A stretch of 64,000 nucleotides of DNA from Marsupella aquatica (lineage: Eukaryota > Marchantiophyta): NCBI GenBank assembly GCA_973895155.1, contig OZ316895.1, forward strand, positions 24,180,001 through 24,244,000, read 5' to 3'. Shown piece after piece: positions 12,856-25,342 of the stretch. The number at the start of each line of letters is the position of its first letter. The first letter of the stretch is position 1. The position numbers and the translations under genes were made by a program. The notes beneath the pieces were generated by a model. The model did no database searches. It had not been told where the DNA came from and saw only the letters and a program-made list of their open reading frames with translations.

Positions 12856-14790
12856 GATTATTGATCAAACTAAATCATTGATAGTGTTAATTCAGCAATG
12901 GAAGCCACCTATTTTCTTGAGCTGAAGATGACTTTGAGTGTAAATTTGAACTTCTTTGTTGGAAAATCTAAGGTAGCTAGATCATTCTGTCAGGACAAGT
13001 TTTGACAGCTGCCACATTTGGCAATGTGGCCCACTCCACCCATCCCGTTCTCCTCCAGCACGCACCAAGCTACATTATCTAAAGCATTGGGTTAAGTTTC
13101 CATCTATTCAGACAAAATCATTGTGATGACAATGCGGGATGACATGAAAACCTAAAAATAACATTCCCAAATAGGTTTTCCAATTAACCAGGAGTGAGTT
13201 TGATCCTGTTGTTTCTGAGGACCTGATGATGGTGTTACACAACTTACGACTAAGGAAGGTTGTTTAAAGAGAAATTTTGAGAAAACTTGTGGTGGGCAGG
13301 TTGATGAAGAGCAACTTCATAAGTTTGTCTCAGTTGTCCCTAATGAAACTAAACAAGGTTTGAGTTGGCATTAAATACTAAACATATATCTGAGATAGTG
13401 CATTTTTCCAATCACTTTGCCAGTCTTTTTTGTAAGCTCACCTCAGTTGTACAGATTGGATTGGAATTAAAAGTTCATTGTGGTTATTTTTGTTTCCCAA
13501 TACTTTGGATTTATCTTGTTTAGGGCTAGAAATGTATGAACTTATTCAGCTAAAGAGATTAAGTGTTTGGGACGCACACTTCAGGTACCCTTGTGACCAT
13601 AGTTCCTGTCCGCTCATACTCCATAATCTCAAGTGAGAGGAGTCCTTTATCCTGAGACTTTGCCATTTCCCTTTCCTCTATGAGTTGAGAAGAAGGCTTG
13701 AAAGAGATTCAAGGTTGTGTTCCATTCAAAATCATTGATCCAAATCTATTACATGTTGTAGGTACTTACAGGCTATTGTAAAGTTAAGTAATGTTTTCCA
13801 TATAGTACTTGAATCCAGGGAGCCAATTGGAGGAAAAGTACACAGCGCAATATTTGTACATGGTAGGTTCACCATGCTAGAAAAATCTCAGAAGATTTTG
13901 CTAGGCATGGTGATGGTACCTAAGCTTTGAAACCAGAAGTCACATCCAATAGACATGACTTTTCAGTGCAGGCTAAATAAATTATGACCTTTTCACATAG
14001 GTTTGATTTTCATTCAAACAGTAATTCTTGGATGAATGAAAAATTGTGAGATACTGGTCGTTCTTGGGAAGGGAATCATGAAAGCATTTTTGTGAAGAGT
14101 ATGTGGCAGAAAATTTCACGTACTCACTTGAGCTTTTATTTGAACTTGCAACATCTTCAGACCAATTGTTTCTAGACAGGAATGTTATTTGCTCAGAACT
14201 TCATTGAAACCTTACTGCCATCTGGAGTAACCAATCTTGCTTAGCTTGCATGTTGGTGAAGGCAAATGTTTCCCCTAACAATTTCATAAGGTAGCCTTAA
14301 TGCAATTGATAGTTTGGTATGTTGCAACACTAATACCAATGATCACACTAATATCAATGACAGAAAACACCAAAGAGTGTGTATGATACAAATGTAGTCC
14401 TGTAATCAGCCAGGCATCTTTATGCACAGCCGAAAGGCAACTAACCATTTGGGTAAAACTGGGTTTTGCTGAAACATTCGAGAATGTGCTTTTACTACCT
14501 ACCCCCCACACTGACTCTAAATATTAACCTGCACCCCCCCCCCCCACCATTTAATTATCAATCTGATCATCTCCTAGGGCAATTTCTGCCATTGGTCTGC
14601 TGCCCGACCATGGTGATCAGCTTAGAGTGCTAGTTGGCCAGGCCCTGCAGGCAATGTCCCCATCACAACTACACAATGCTCCCCAATTTGTGACTTGTTG
14701 CGGTTCTCACCTTCCCCAGTATGGATATCCTCTCCCCCTTCATGATTATGACTCTCCTACCTTGTAGCTACATTTTCCCCTCCCCCCAGC
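12856..14790. other. Intergenic, no recognisable gene
   Basis: Upstream of the kinase gene. Open frames are short and lack family motifs. A C13 homopolymer lies at about 14533-14545. I see no repeat or RNA gene. Confidence 0.4.
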
Positions 14791-14792
14791 CC

Positions 14793-14854
<62 letters not shown>
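14793..14854 (+). repeat. (AT)n(AC)n microsatellite
   Basis: A short run of alternating A and T passes directly into about 25 AC dinucleotides. It is a compound simple-sequence repeat and likely to be length-polymorphic. Confidence 0.95.
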
Positions 14855-14856
<2 letters not shown>

Positions 14857-16540
14857 CCCCCTTGCCAATTTTGGATGCAAAGCTGGTAGCAATGTTCTGC
14901 TGCTGAAGCTTCCCACCCTGCAAGTTAGGCCTACATTCCTGCTTGTGGCCTAAAATTGGTGGGTTGATCTTCCACCTGCTCCATTGCCAGAGGGACTAAC
15001 TCCCTCCCAAATCCTCTCACCTGTCTTTTCCACTCATCTGTCTTTTCCTGCTGTAGAATTCGAGGGATGTCAAAAAGTGTTCCCCTTGTACTACGTACTC
15101 TCATTTTGACCACCACTATCCACCAGATTTGGGGAAGACAGAATAGTGCAAGATTTTCTCTTCTTAAGTAACCTGGATTTGCTTTGGGACAGTGGTGGTT
15201 TGAGCCAAATGTAGAATGGGGCAACCTTAAGACTTAAGAGTGCCTCCTGAAGTGTCAGTCCCAGGGTTGGTTCTGTACCCCCCCCCCGCCGTGGGTCAAA
15301 GAACAGGTCATTGATATACTGTAGTTCTTGTTGGCGAGTGGATTATTTATTAGTGTGAGCTTTTTTTGTAATTGCAAAATTTTGCTAGATTCCACCCCTC
15401 CAAAAAGTTTCTGGCAAAATTCCTAGGTTTTCTGTCTCCTGTTAGCTAGTTTCCCACCTCGCCACATACCCCAATAGTCAGAAAATAATGTAATAAGTTC
15501 ACATAAGGAATATTCTATGGGATATTCTAGCATCTCTCCTTGCAGATGGTGATATTTGCCAAACTGGAAAAAAAAAGCTTTACATCCTCACAAAGCTTTA
15601 ATAATATCAATTTCATTTCAATCCAGAATACAAGTTATGTTTCTGTAACCCTTTCCAAAGGTATTTGCTATTTCCAAGGCTATTTACATAAAAATCTCTT
15701 ACCCGGAAATCCCTGATCAGTAACCTTTTTCCGAACAGCAATTACGTAATACAGAGGAGGGCTGGGTGGGGGTTCTAGCCTGAACCGTGCTTCCCTAATG
15801 CTGGGAAAATTAAAGCTTCCCGGCTGCTGCCAATTAGCTTTTACTCACTTCCTGATGATAGGGTTACAAGGTAGTAACCCCAACCCAGATCCCTATTATC
15901 CTATTCTCAATGCTCAATTTTTCCTTTGTATCTTTCAGTGCAATCTTGGAGAAGAATGCCTGGTCAAGTTTTGGATCAACTCTTTTAGTAAAATTCTCCT
16001 CTAAGTTTACTAAATTTAGTAAAGATGAGGTACTAAAGTCTAGTTTCCAGAGCATTATGGACAATACTAGCCCCTCAAAGCTTTTGTTTTATGGGGCTGT
16101 ACCTCACAATGCCTGTAAAGAGGACATTACCCCTACCTGTCAGGCAGACTTCCTCTTGACCCTTAGTTATTCTAAATTGACCCACAACTTGAATTTGGTA
16201 TGGAATAGGTGTGCAACCATTTTTGGCCCCTGCTAATTACATAATGGAATGATTCACACCAACTTACTTTACATAGTTGTGCTCTACATAACTACCATTT
16301 TTTGTTATTAAAAGTTATAATAAGATCTTGCGCCAGTTTTACTCCTGGTCGTCATTCAAGTTTGCAGTGTCAAAAAATAGTTAATCCTATCAAAGAGAGC
16401 CTTTAAATTTAGTGTGCACCAAAAAGAGAATCAAGTGATTTCTAAACAAGAGGAGAATCAAATGGACTAAAACAGAAGAGGGAGCAAATGCAGGATTAAG
16501 GATTATCCTGCTCCATATCCAAGAAGTACAAGAGTCCATT
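14855..16540. other. Intergenic, no recognisable gene
   Basis: Two open frames of about 100 codons (15224-14931 on minus and 15910-16236 on plus) have no recognisable motif, no homologous neighbours and no splice partners. I do not call them genes. Confidence 0.4.
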
Positions 16541-16762
16541 TACTTATTGACATCTTTTTACGTAACGACATCTTTTCCGTCACGGCATCTTTGCACTTGA
16601 TAACGTCTTTGACATAACGACATCTTTTTAAGTAACAACATTGTTTTATTTTCCCAACATCTTTGACATAACAACATCTTTGGTGCCATGGCATATTTTT
16701 ATTTAACGATATCTTTTATGGAACAACATCTTTTGTGCAACGTATGGTATTGAGCTGTTCCT
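16541..16762 (+). mobile_element. Helitron-like 3' end, plus orientation, degenerate
   Basis: About ten degenerate ~20-nt units of the form CATCTTTnnnnTAACGA run from 16545 to 16735. They are followed by GTGCAACGTATGGTATTGAG and CTGT, a decayed version of the hairpin plus CTAG seen at 4225 and 17079. The unit array therefore belongs to the element and sits just inside its 3' end. The 5' end is not recognised. Confidence 0.45.
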
Positions 16763-17078
16763 ATAGATAGCAGGTCACGCTAAGTGGGGTCCAACATAGG
16801 TGAAATGGAATGATTAACACCAGCTTACTATACATAGCTGGTGTGATTGGCATAACTACACCATGTTTCAATTACAATTTTTAATTATTTGCCACTAAAG
16901 ATGTTCAAATTAATAATATTCCCATCTTTTTTTGTATTTACAAGTATGTCATGATTTTGGAACAGGATGACAAGTTAAACAACCAAGGTGGAAATATGTA
17001 AAAGTGTGACATATTTATAAATACAATAGAAGTGTGACATATGTGTAAATACAATAAAAACAATGACACTATTTTAAA

Positions 17079-17450
17079 CTAGCTCAACACCCATGCGTTG
17101 CACAAAGATGCCGTGATGCCCAAGATGTCCTTATGTGAAGATGTCATGATGTAAAAAGATGCCATTAAAAAAAAGAAGTTGTGACGCCCAAGATGTAGTT
17201 ATGTGAAACATGTCGTGAAGTGAAAAGGTGTTGTGAACAAAAAAAATACATTATGTGAAAAATGTTGTCAAGTAAAAAACTTGTCGTTAAAAAATAAGTT
17301 GTTTCACCAAAGATGTCATTCTATGAGAGACACTGTCAAGTAAAAAGATGATGTCAAATAAACATATGTAGTTAAGAAAAAAGAAATAGTTTTGTCAAAG
17401 ATGTGATTATGTGAAAGATGTCATCAAGTAAAATGATGATGTGACGCCAA
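17079..17450 (-). mobile_element. Helitron-like 3' end, minus orientation, with repeat arm
   Basis: On the minus strand this ends GTGCAACGCATGGGTGTTGAG then CTAG then T, the plant Helitron terminal pattern. Upstream of that end (17100-17450) are at least twelve degenerate ~20-nt units reading AAGATGTCNTGATGTAAA on the plus strand. They are the reverse complement of the units in the copy at 16541-16762, so the two copies face each other across about 320 bp. Confidence 0.5.
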
Positions 17451-19024
17451 AAGGGTTGTTATGTGAAACATACTGTGAAATAAAAAGATTTTTTGAAATA
17501 AAAATGTGCCCCTTGCCCGATACCTTGTCATCAACACTAGTGCCATCATCTTTACTATGTCTTTGGGCTTTATATTTTTGTTTTTTTGGCAGTGAAAATG
17601 ACACCAAAATTGAATATAGAAAATCACCCCAAATATTGGAATAATAGTTCTTATTGTGATCAGTGTATGCAGTCCCCTTATTGACTAAAATAGTATGCAT
17701 AGTTTAACTCCTCCAAATATTACACCCTATTGATTATTATTCGAATATGTACACCCTATTGAGTGTGTAGAATACTTCCTTAATCAATGATCATGAGGGA
17801 AGATCTTCATTGATCCTGGTGCATTGTGTGAACATAGTACCTTGGTTTTTGTTTATGTCATTTGATTCTCTTGGTAATAATGGCCTGATTCTTTTCTTTT
17901 CACACTAAATTAAATTCACTTTTTGTATTATTTTTTCTCTCTCACAATATTTCTCATTTTTTGTGCCCTTGACGACCACTTCAAAAAATGGCGCAACCCT
18001 TTATTATAGGAGTTAATTAGTTCGTGGACCCCCATCTATTTTGATTGAGTAATGTTCCGCAATTTTGAGTAATTTGCTTGTGTTTGATGAAATGAGGCAA
18101 TGAGTCCTACTCGTAGTCTCTGGGTGTGTTAGTTTTTAGTTTTTCCCGAGATAATATTGACGATGTAGGTGAGATGTAGGTGATTATTGCGCTGAAGCGG
18201 GCCTTTGTCAATCGGATCGCATACTTAGCGGCATAGAATCTTGTCCACTTCTTCCTTCTTCTTAAAAAGCTAGTGGTAGCAGAAGGTTGAGAAAATTATC
18301 ACGACACGGACACCATCTCTGTTCTCCTTTCTTTTCTGTTCTTGAAGAACGACCGGTCCAGACAATTTTCAAGTTACAGAGGCGCTCTATCCCGTCATTG
18401 ATTACTTTGTCACCAATGCTCAAGTTGCGGAGCTTGCGGAGAGAGATTTACTTACTCAATTGAACCACAATTCAGAATGAGGGTGGGCAGTCGGTTACTC
18501 AGGGTAAAGAAAGCGGTTATTTTTGAAATATTTTTACATCAAGGTTTACGGCATGACATCCTCAATTTTACCAAAATCTTGTCACAAACACGAATGTTGA
18601 AGTAATTTTATTTTGGAAATCAATCAGTATCTATTTGCAGTGCATGATGATGAAGTGGCCCATGTAGAGTCTTCAATTTTGGAAAGGACCTCTAGTGGGG
18701 TCAATAATTAGAAACATTTTTTAGTATGCGAATTCTCAACTCTTAGAATAAACTGTCAGGTGCACTCACGACCTCACCGAATGCACTCAGCTCCAGCTCT
18801 GTTCCCGAAATGTGGCTGGCAGGAGAGAATGAGCACCTCTCCATACCCCCTCCAGGCTGTTTGAAATCTCCTCAGGGATAGAAGTGGACCACATGAGAGA
18901 GAGCGAGGACTGGTGAAGAACCTCGAGAACACCCATGTGATCAAAACACCCATGTGATCAAAACACCTTTGCGGCTGTTGCTTTGTGTGGGCTGGAGCTC
19001 CAGTAGAATCGCAGAAGCAGAATA
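17451..19024. other. Intergenic, including the upstream region of gatC
   Basis: No exon was seen. A 16-bp direct duplication (CCCATGTGATCAAAAC) at about 18931-18965 lies 60-90 bp upstream of the gatC start, within its likely 5' leader or promoter. A TTAGTTCGTGGACCCC motif near 18017 recurs inverted near 22895, suggesting an old repeat end. Confidence 0.4.
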
Positions 19025-20548
19025 ATGGCTGCTTCTCAGGCTCTTCTTCTTGCCCACACTGCTGCTCGGCTCTCGTCTCCTGCTGCGGCTGCTGCCTCCT
19101 CTGTGCTTTCCCTCGGCAGCAGGGCGACAATTGCTGGAAGCTCGTCCTCGTCTTCCTCTTCTCGTCTAGTGGAGGCACCGAATTTGACCGAGTTGTGTGA
19201 AAAGGCTCGCCTCCATCTCACCCCTGAAGAGGTGCCTGACTACCCCACCCCCTTCTCTCGCTTTCTCTACCTTCAGTTGTGTGCAATTCTCCCTTTCTAC
19301 AAACATTGGGCTGCCGCATTGGGGAAAGGGCCTCTGTGTGTTTCACCTCGTTTTGGTGGGTCTACGGATAGTGCACCTTCTGTTCCAATCCCAGGCAAAA
19401 ATAGTAATGCAATTTCCTTGAAAATTGAAGCTAGGTAGGTACCGCAAGGTTGCTAGTGTGTGAGGCTTGACCTCGAAAACATTCATTGCTTCATATGGAG
19501 ACTTGGAATCCATGACTGATCTGAATTCCTTGTGTTCTATGGGCTAAGATTGCGGACTTCACTCCGAAGATTGCGAGCGTTGTGGACTGGTAAGCACTTG
19601 TATTTCCCTGCATGGATGCTCCGGTGAAAGAAAGACCGAGGCAAAGTTGTTGACAGAACAGCAACTGGAACATTGTATGATTATTCTTTGGAACCTGTTT
19701 TTCTTTTCGGCGGTCCTACTAGGACAACCATTTGCAACAGATTTACGGTTTTTGCGATGAACTAAGGGTTTACTGAAGTGACTTATCACCTCGAAAATTG
19801 TGCTGGATATCAAATGACGCTCTCTTACTGGCTGTTCTGATGATACATTTCTCTGCTTCCAATGTTATGTTTTCTCAGCTTCAAGATTTCGACGTAGAGA
19901 ATGTTGCACCAGCCATCCGCGTGGGTAGGAATTTTAATTTCTTTTTGTCCCAATTAATTCATCTTTGGTACTTCATGTCGACGTAGAGAACAACCAACAA
20001 ATTTATATGCACTTGATTCGATTCTAACCGGGTCTTTAGAGGACATCCCTGCGCCTGATATGGATGGTTGATACCTTCACGTGGTGGCTCTTTCTGAAAA
20101 GGAAAGTGAACGGTCTCGGTTGGAGAACAAACATTTCTGAAATGCGAGTTTTTGGCTATCGCAGGGACAGTGGGAGGAAGAAGCACCTTGCTCGCAGACG
20201 TGCCGGTGATTTTTGAAGAAAGGTGAGTACCCCACATCAGCCTCGGAACCTTTGTCTAGAAACTTTCTATAATGTTGGTGCGGGTCTAAACGTAGCAAAT
20301 GTGAAGAAGGAGCCTTCGTTACAACTTCGGTCCAGCCTAGGCGGATCGTGGTTAGAATTTAGAAGGGATGGTAGGTAACCGGTCAAAAAAGCTAAGGGAG
20401 GGTTATCCATGAAATGGCCAGGGAAGAAAGCAGTGAATGATCTCGTGTTTGGCTTCTGGATTACAGGGAGGCAATGCTTTCTGCTGCACCCGAGCTGGAA
20501 GGACCTTATTTGAAAGTGCCAAGAATTTTGAAGGAAAATACGGAGTAG
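19025..20548 (+). CDS. GATC: Organellar Glu/Asp-tRNA amidotransferase subunit C (GatC)
   Basis: GatC is the small scaffold subunit of the GatCAB amidotransferase, which converts misacylated Glu-tRNA(Gln) to Gln-tRNA(Gln) in plastids and mitochondria. Exons are 19025-19231, 19549-19589, 19879-19924, 20165-20222 and 20467-20548. Exon 1 encodes an Ala/Ser-rich presequence of about 45 residues, ending in an eight-serine run, then the family's first helix (LCEKARLHLTPEE). Exon 2 gives KIASVVDW, exon 3 LQDFDVENVAPAIR, exon 4 ADVPVIFEER and exon 5 AMLSAAPELEGPYLKVPRIL and the stop. These are the family blocks in the right order. Introns have GT-AG borders. Junctions 1-2, 3-4 and 4-5 are in phase. 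Junction 2-3 is not: the expected FGQ after VVDW is missing and one base is unaccounted for, so a microexon of about 10 nt or an unusual acceptor is likely. Confidence 0.88.
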
Positions 20549-21322
20549 CGTGTTTGACACGGGTCATGGTGGTACGTTAGATCAGATTTTTCTGCAACTG
20601 TTCTTTTGACAAGTTGAAAGGTGATATTCATTACCAGCAAGTTGACCAGCGCTTCAGAGGGAGAAGTGTTGTTACCGGAAGCAGATACTTGAAGTGATGA
20701 CAGGCGCACGTTAGTACTAACACAGACTATCCCAAATGACCATATTATTACAGAAATAGAATCCTCGATCATAGTAGTTGTAGATTTAGTGTAGGTTAGA
20801 CATTGACACTTTGGACCTCACACGCCAGTCCTTCAACTCGGAAGCAAAAGCAAGGAGCATATTAATTGATGCTTTGCATGATTGGTTACTGACTGAACAG
20901 AGACAATTTTTCGTGCCTATGTCTTGAGATTTTTGTATGGCATGTATAAAGAAATGGTACCGGGTTGATGTGGGTTGCAAATGCAATTTCGGGGTTAGAC
21001 ACGAAGAATAGTTGTAGATTGCCATGGAGATTTATCAGTGACAGACTTGCATCAACTACGTGGGTTTCATAGTAAACAGATGATTGAGAAGGAATCCACG
21101 AAAGAAAAAGGAAACAGATGATTCAGAAGGAATCTGACCAGAGCGAACTTCCCAAACAGAATAACTAGGAAGTAGCCAGCTCAAGTTGTAGATGAAGCTG
21201 GCGTTGATGCATGTTAACGATGGCCATTTCAAGATGCTTTGGAGAGGTAACAGCAATCGCAAGAGCCCAAAGCTGACAGTCAAACATGAAAACTGGAAGC
21301 AGGTATGACAAATTACCTCCAC
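20549..21322. other. Downstream of gatC, no recognisable gene
   Basis: No coding exon seen. It probably starts with the gatC 3' untranslated region. No polyadenylation signal stood out. Confidence 0.35.
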
Positions 21323-21660
21323 GTTTCCACTATATAACATACTGTAGACGCAGCTATTGTCGTCATGGAAAAAAGCAAATGGACGATGGAATGGAAGAAA
21401 CTTTCCACCATACTAAAAGCAGAAATGATCAGCTTAGAGGAAAGCAGATGGATTAAGACAAGACACAGAGAGAAAAGATCTACCGTATTTCCACTAGACA
21501 GTAAACGCAACAAAATTCATCATGGAGAAAAGCAAAATGGATGATGGAACGAAAGAAACTTTCCACTGTACTGTAGAAGCAGAAATGATCAGCGCAGAGG
21601 AAAGCAGATGGATTGAGAGAAAATTTCCAAGAGACATAGAAAAGATCTACCTCATCTTAT
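21323..21660 (+). repeat. Two-copy ~170-bp tandem duplication
   Basis: The segments at roughly 21323-21487 and 21488-21660 are diverged copies. Both contain a GTTTCCACT/ATTTCCACT start, a CATGGA(A)AAAAGCAAA block, AAGAAACTTTCCAC, GCAGAAATGATCAGC and GAGGAAAGCAGATGGATT, and they end near AAAAGATCTACC. No open frame crosses both copies. Confidence 0.7.
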
Positions 21661-22073
21661 CGTTCTTATCAATAGAGTGATGACTACTAGGGACAGCAGA
21701 GAGGCCCTAATTGAGGATAAGATCCAGCAAGTTATTCGGGACAATAGAGAAGTGGAAAAAGAAATCAAAGCAGCGAGAGAGAAACCATAAGAAGTAGACC
21801 CAACCAAATGACTATGACAATAGAAAGGACTGGCAGAACAAGGAGCTGCATAGCTTCATTGGAGAGAAATGAGAAAACTGAAAAGAGAAAGGCACATTTG
21901 CCAAAGCTGTGTCAAATGGACACAACAGAACAAGAATTGCCTGTTAAAATGTGACAATATTCTGTGTAAAAATTACATACCATGTGTGACACCATTATGA
22001 GTGCTATTCCATTATATAGTGTTATATGAGTTTAGAGCTTTAATATGTGTGCTATTTGAGAACTTTGTCGTTA

Positions 22074-22231
22074 CGGACCCCACTAGAGGTCCCTTCCAAA
22101 ATTCATGGCATCACAGCGTGCCACGTCAACAACAACCGCAACAAACAAGACTCGTCGATTTTGTGAATCAAACTTATAGTTTTCATTCGTGTTTGTGTCA
22201 ATTTGGGTGTAAATTTTGAGACGCCATACCG
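22074..22231 (+). repeat. Dispersed repeat, copy 1 (second copy at 57245)
   Basis: Starts CGGACCCCACTAGAGGTCC and runs through TTCCAAAATTC, a CAACAAACAAGACT block and TTTGGGTGTAA. The same ordered blocks occur at 57245-57376. It is probably one end of a DNA transposon family. No gene is encoded. Confidence 0.7.
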
Positions 22232-22560
22232 TAAAAAGAAAAGTAAAAACATTGAAAATGCAAAGAGCAAGATGATTAAAACAGTCACTATATAACCGTT
22301 TTAGTTACATTTCCAATTTTAAAACTTAAATTCAAAGATTTATAAAAAGTATTTTTCATATAATAAATAATGACTAATAACTAACTTGATAACTTCCTAG
22401 TTAAACCGTAACTCTCGGTATGTACGGACCTCTCGTATGGTGCGGTCATTAATGCTGGGAAGAGCACATAGAAACCCAGGATCGGGGAGGAGGAATGGCT
22501 GGAATCTTGAAAGTTCATCGAATTTTATACTCAAAACTATTTACTCATTCTCAAAACAAA

Positions 22561-22854
22561 AAATACCCAATCGTAGATCGCATTGAGATCTTTCTTTTGC
22601 ACCCTAGATCGCCTTCTAACATGGATGAATAAGATTTCTAGAGGCATTACAAAATGGACGGCAAAGATTGTAAAATCAACAAAATCGACGGCTAGGAAGG
22701 CTTGGATTTGTTTAATTTTTCATTTGAAAAATATTAACCCATTTGCAAAACGGACAGAACCTATCCATAGATCTATTTGAGATCTTTCTTTTGAGCCATA
22801 GATTGACCATTATGATCGATGGACAAGATTTCCGGAGATAAGAAATGGAGACGG
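22561..22854 (+). repeat. Two diverged ~100-bp direct repeats
   Basis: 22561-22661 and 22757-22854 share TTGAGATCTTTCTTTTG, a following TAGAT-G-CC block, an ATGGA-(A)AGATTTC block and a final ATGGA-ACGGC. Together with the dispersed repeat at 22074 and a GGGGTCCACGAACTAATT end near 22893, this may be the interior of one decayed DNA element spanning about 22070-22915. Confidence 0.5.
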
Positions 22855-22915
22855 CTCAAATCGACTCTTCCCCCTGATTTTATTAGCCAAGGGGTCCACG
22901 AACTAATTCTTTACG

Positions 22916-25170
22916 TTTATAGGAATAGTCTAACACAAAGAATATTGTTTAGTGATGTTTATGCGCATGACACATGATAAACCCAAATTGCATATCAAAA
23001 TATGACAATATACTAAGTACTATATATAGTTCACACTATGATAAACCCAAATATTAGAAGAGGGGCCAACAATAGAATACACATATGCTTGATTTACAGT
23101 TATGGTCAGGCAGCAATGGCACGCTCCCAAGCTTTGACAGAACTATGCATTTAGCACAACAGTATCATCCCAGTTCACACAGTAAGAAATTCCTTATTAA
23201 ATTTTGGATCCAACTAACCCAACATTTTTAGGTACTTGTGAAACTTTTTGAGAATTGTTATGCAAATTTCAAGAATCTTCTAAGCATCCCTGGATAAATA
23301 TGTATAAGTTACATGTTAATACATTTTGATGTAATACATCAATATGCATCAATGTATTACATCAAATTGCTTGAAATCTTACTCTTTACTAAAAGTTGCA
23401 TTGTAAAGTTTTTTCTGAGTGTCACAAGGTTACCTACAATTTTCAATGAGTACTCATTTATTGCCAACCTGATCATATCAAAGGTACTGCAGTGGGTGCT
23501 GGTTGTTGATGAATCTCTTTCAGGTTCTGTAGTCTGTACGCTCGTTGCCTCTTCATCACTCGCTCTAAACCTCAGACACAGACGAACAGACCCAAATGTC
23601 CTTTTTCCTCAGATCTCGTCTTACAATCATGATCGGAACTGCACTCGTCATTAATACAGAGTCAACAAAGGAACCTTGAGATGCGATCATGCGAGCCCTC
23701 GACCGCGAATAACAAACAACCTCCTGTTTCATAGTCTTTTCAGGCCAGAAAAGCTGGAAATCTACATGATGATTGTATCAAGCGGTTTGGAGAGGACTAA
23801 ATTTTGCATGCAGTACGGCTCTGGACTGCAGACTGGCACTGCTGAGGAAGACCATCCGAGGAGCAGGTAAATTACGAGCAGTAATCGACTTCCAGCCAAT
23901 CCTTCTCCATTCTATTGCGGAGCACGAGACTCGGTGCGTTCACTTTATATCAGGAAATGACGATTTCAATAGAGCTCTTGGAAAATGATGCATGAATAGA
24001 TTGAATGTCAGTATTTCTTGTCTCCCATAGTGTAACTGGAAGTCTAGAACATTAATATGAGAATATGCAAAACAGTGGACACGGATTTGTTCTTTCATAT
24101 AGAGAGTGGACGTCTAATGATGGCGTTTCGAGGAATTGTGAGGATAGGGAGCGTAACGCTCATAATAATATCCATCAGCTCCCGTCCACTCATCACTACC
24201 AAGCAGAACAGCCAAATACCGTTCTGTCGTTTCTCTGTTCCTTCACGGAGTTTGTAGTAGGAGCAGACTAAATCAGTTTCTGCCCAGATTTGTTTGTTTG
24301 TTTGACTTGAACGGTTACATGAGCACAGTGTCGGCACAGATTTCCTTGAAAGGAAACTGCAAGGATTTGGGGAGTGGGGACCAAAGAACGCCATTACCAA
24401 ACAACTGACACAAACATACATGACTAGTGGGATGAGCATATTAAACTTTTGTTCCTACATGCCCATCAAATCAATCCAACGAGCAGCTGTCAGAATGGTG
24501 GCAGGGACATGATATCCTTGTGGGCAAAAAGTTGGGTCCCAAACTGTTTTGGATTCAATAGTAGACTTATTACAAGCTACTTTGGGGATTTGCTTTACCT
24601 ACTGTATTTGTTTTGGAGATCTTTGGTCCACACACTCTCTTGACCATTTCTTATGAACATGTGCGATCTGTTGTGTGCAGACAGACGAATTATGTCTTTC
24701 TGTGCTCAGTGTCTTTTTTAAACAAAGAATGTCGATTATACACTACAAAAGACTCAAATATTCTCTTCAGAGTTCAGACGGCCAAGCTGTTTGGTATTAG
24801 CCCTGCTAAACAAGTTCTTCTTTCAAAACTTTACCAGGCTGTTCAAGTTGTTGCTAAATATGCCTTTAGTTACTTTGCCATACTTGGGGAGTCTCAAGGG
24901 TTTTGGCTCTTTGATCTTCATGGGGTTTTCCCTTGTTCCCTTTTCATTGGGTCTCCTACCTGCGGGATCCTGGTTAATTTGTCACTTTTTGTTCTTTGAC
25001 AATCTGATAAATGTACTAAAAAATGCTACATTTGACCTGTATGTACCAAGTTAATCAAATTATTTTGCGCAACTAAACCTGGAAAAAGATGATAACCTGA
25101 TAATTTAACTAGAATAACAAAGAAGAGTGACAATGTAGTCAATTTTTTTAAATCAAATAAATTGTATGGA
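22916..25170. other. Intergenic, no recognisable gene; one hairpin
   Basis: No coding exon seen. A perfect 15-bp palindromic stem lies at 23325-23339 and 23352-23366 (arm TTTGATGTAATACAT) with a 12-nt loop. Open frames up to 128 codons near 24600-25000 show no family motif and no splice partners. Confidence 0.4.
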
Positions 25171-25342
25171 CAGTGTTCTTCACTAACAAACCAAACCCTG
25201 GACAAAAGGAATGACCTGATTCGGCTCCTTGGGGGAAACAAATTACTGACGATTGTACTCGACAGTTCTTCATTAAGAAACCAAACCCTGGACAAAAGGA
25301 AAGACCTGATTGGGGCCCTTGGGGGAAACAAATTACTGACGA
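25171..25342 (+). repeat. Two-copy ~80-bp tandem duplication
   Basis: 25171-25252 and 25263-25342 share AACCAAACCCTGGACAAAAG, GACCTGATT and GGGGGAAACAAATTACTGAC with a few substitutions. They lie about 90 bp outside the left end of the pogo-type element. Confidence 0.8.

Noticed and set aside
14931-15224. 97-codon minus-strand open frame
   Set aside because: No family motif seen, and the frame has no plausible neighbouring exon.
15910-16236. 108-codon plus-strand open frame
   Set aside because: No recognisable motif, no conserved context and no splice partners. The sequence composition is like its surroundings.
18010-22915. Inverted TTAGTTCGTGGACCCC motifs at about 18017 and 22895 as ends of one large element
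   Set aside because: The interval contains the intact gatC gene. The shared motif is short and no target duplication was seen, so two separate remnants are more likely.
24095-24439. 114-codon minus-strand open frame
   Set aside because: Overlapped by other frames on both strands, with no motif. Treated as chance.
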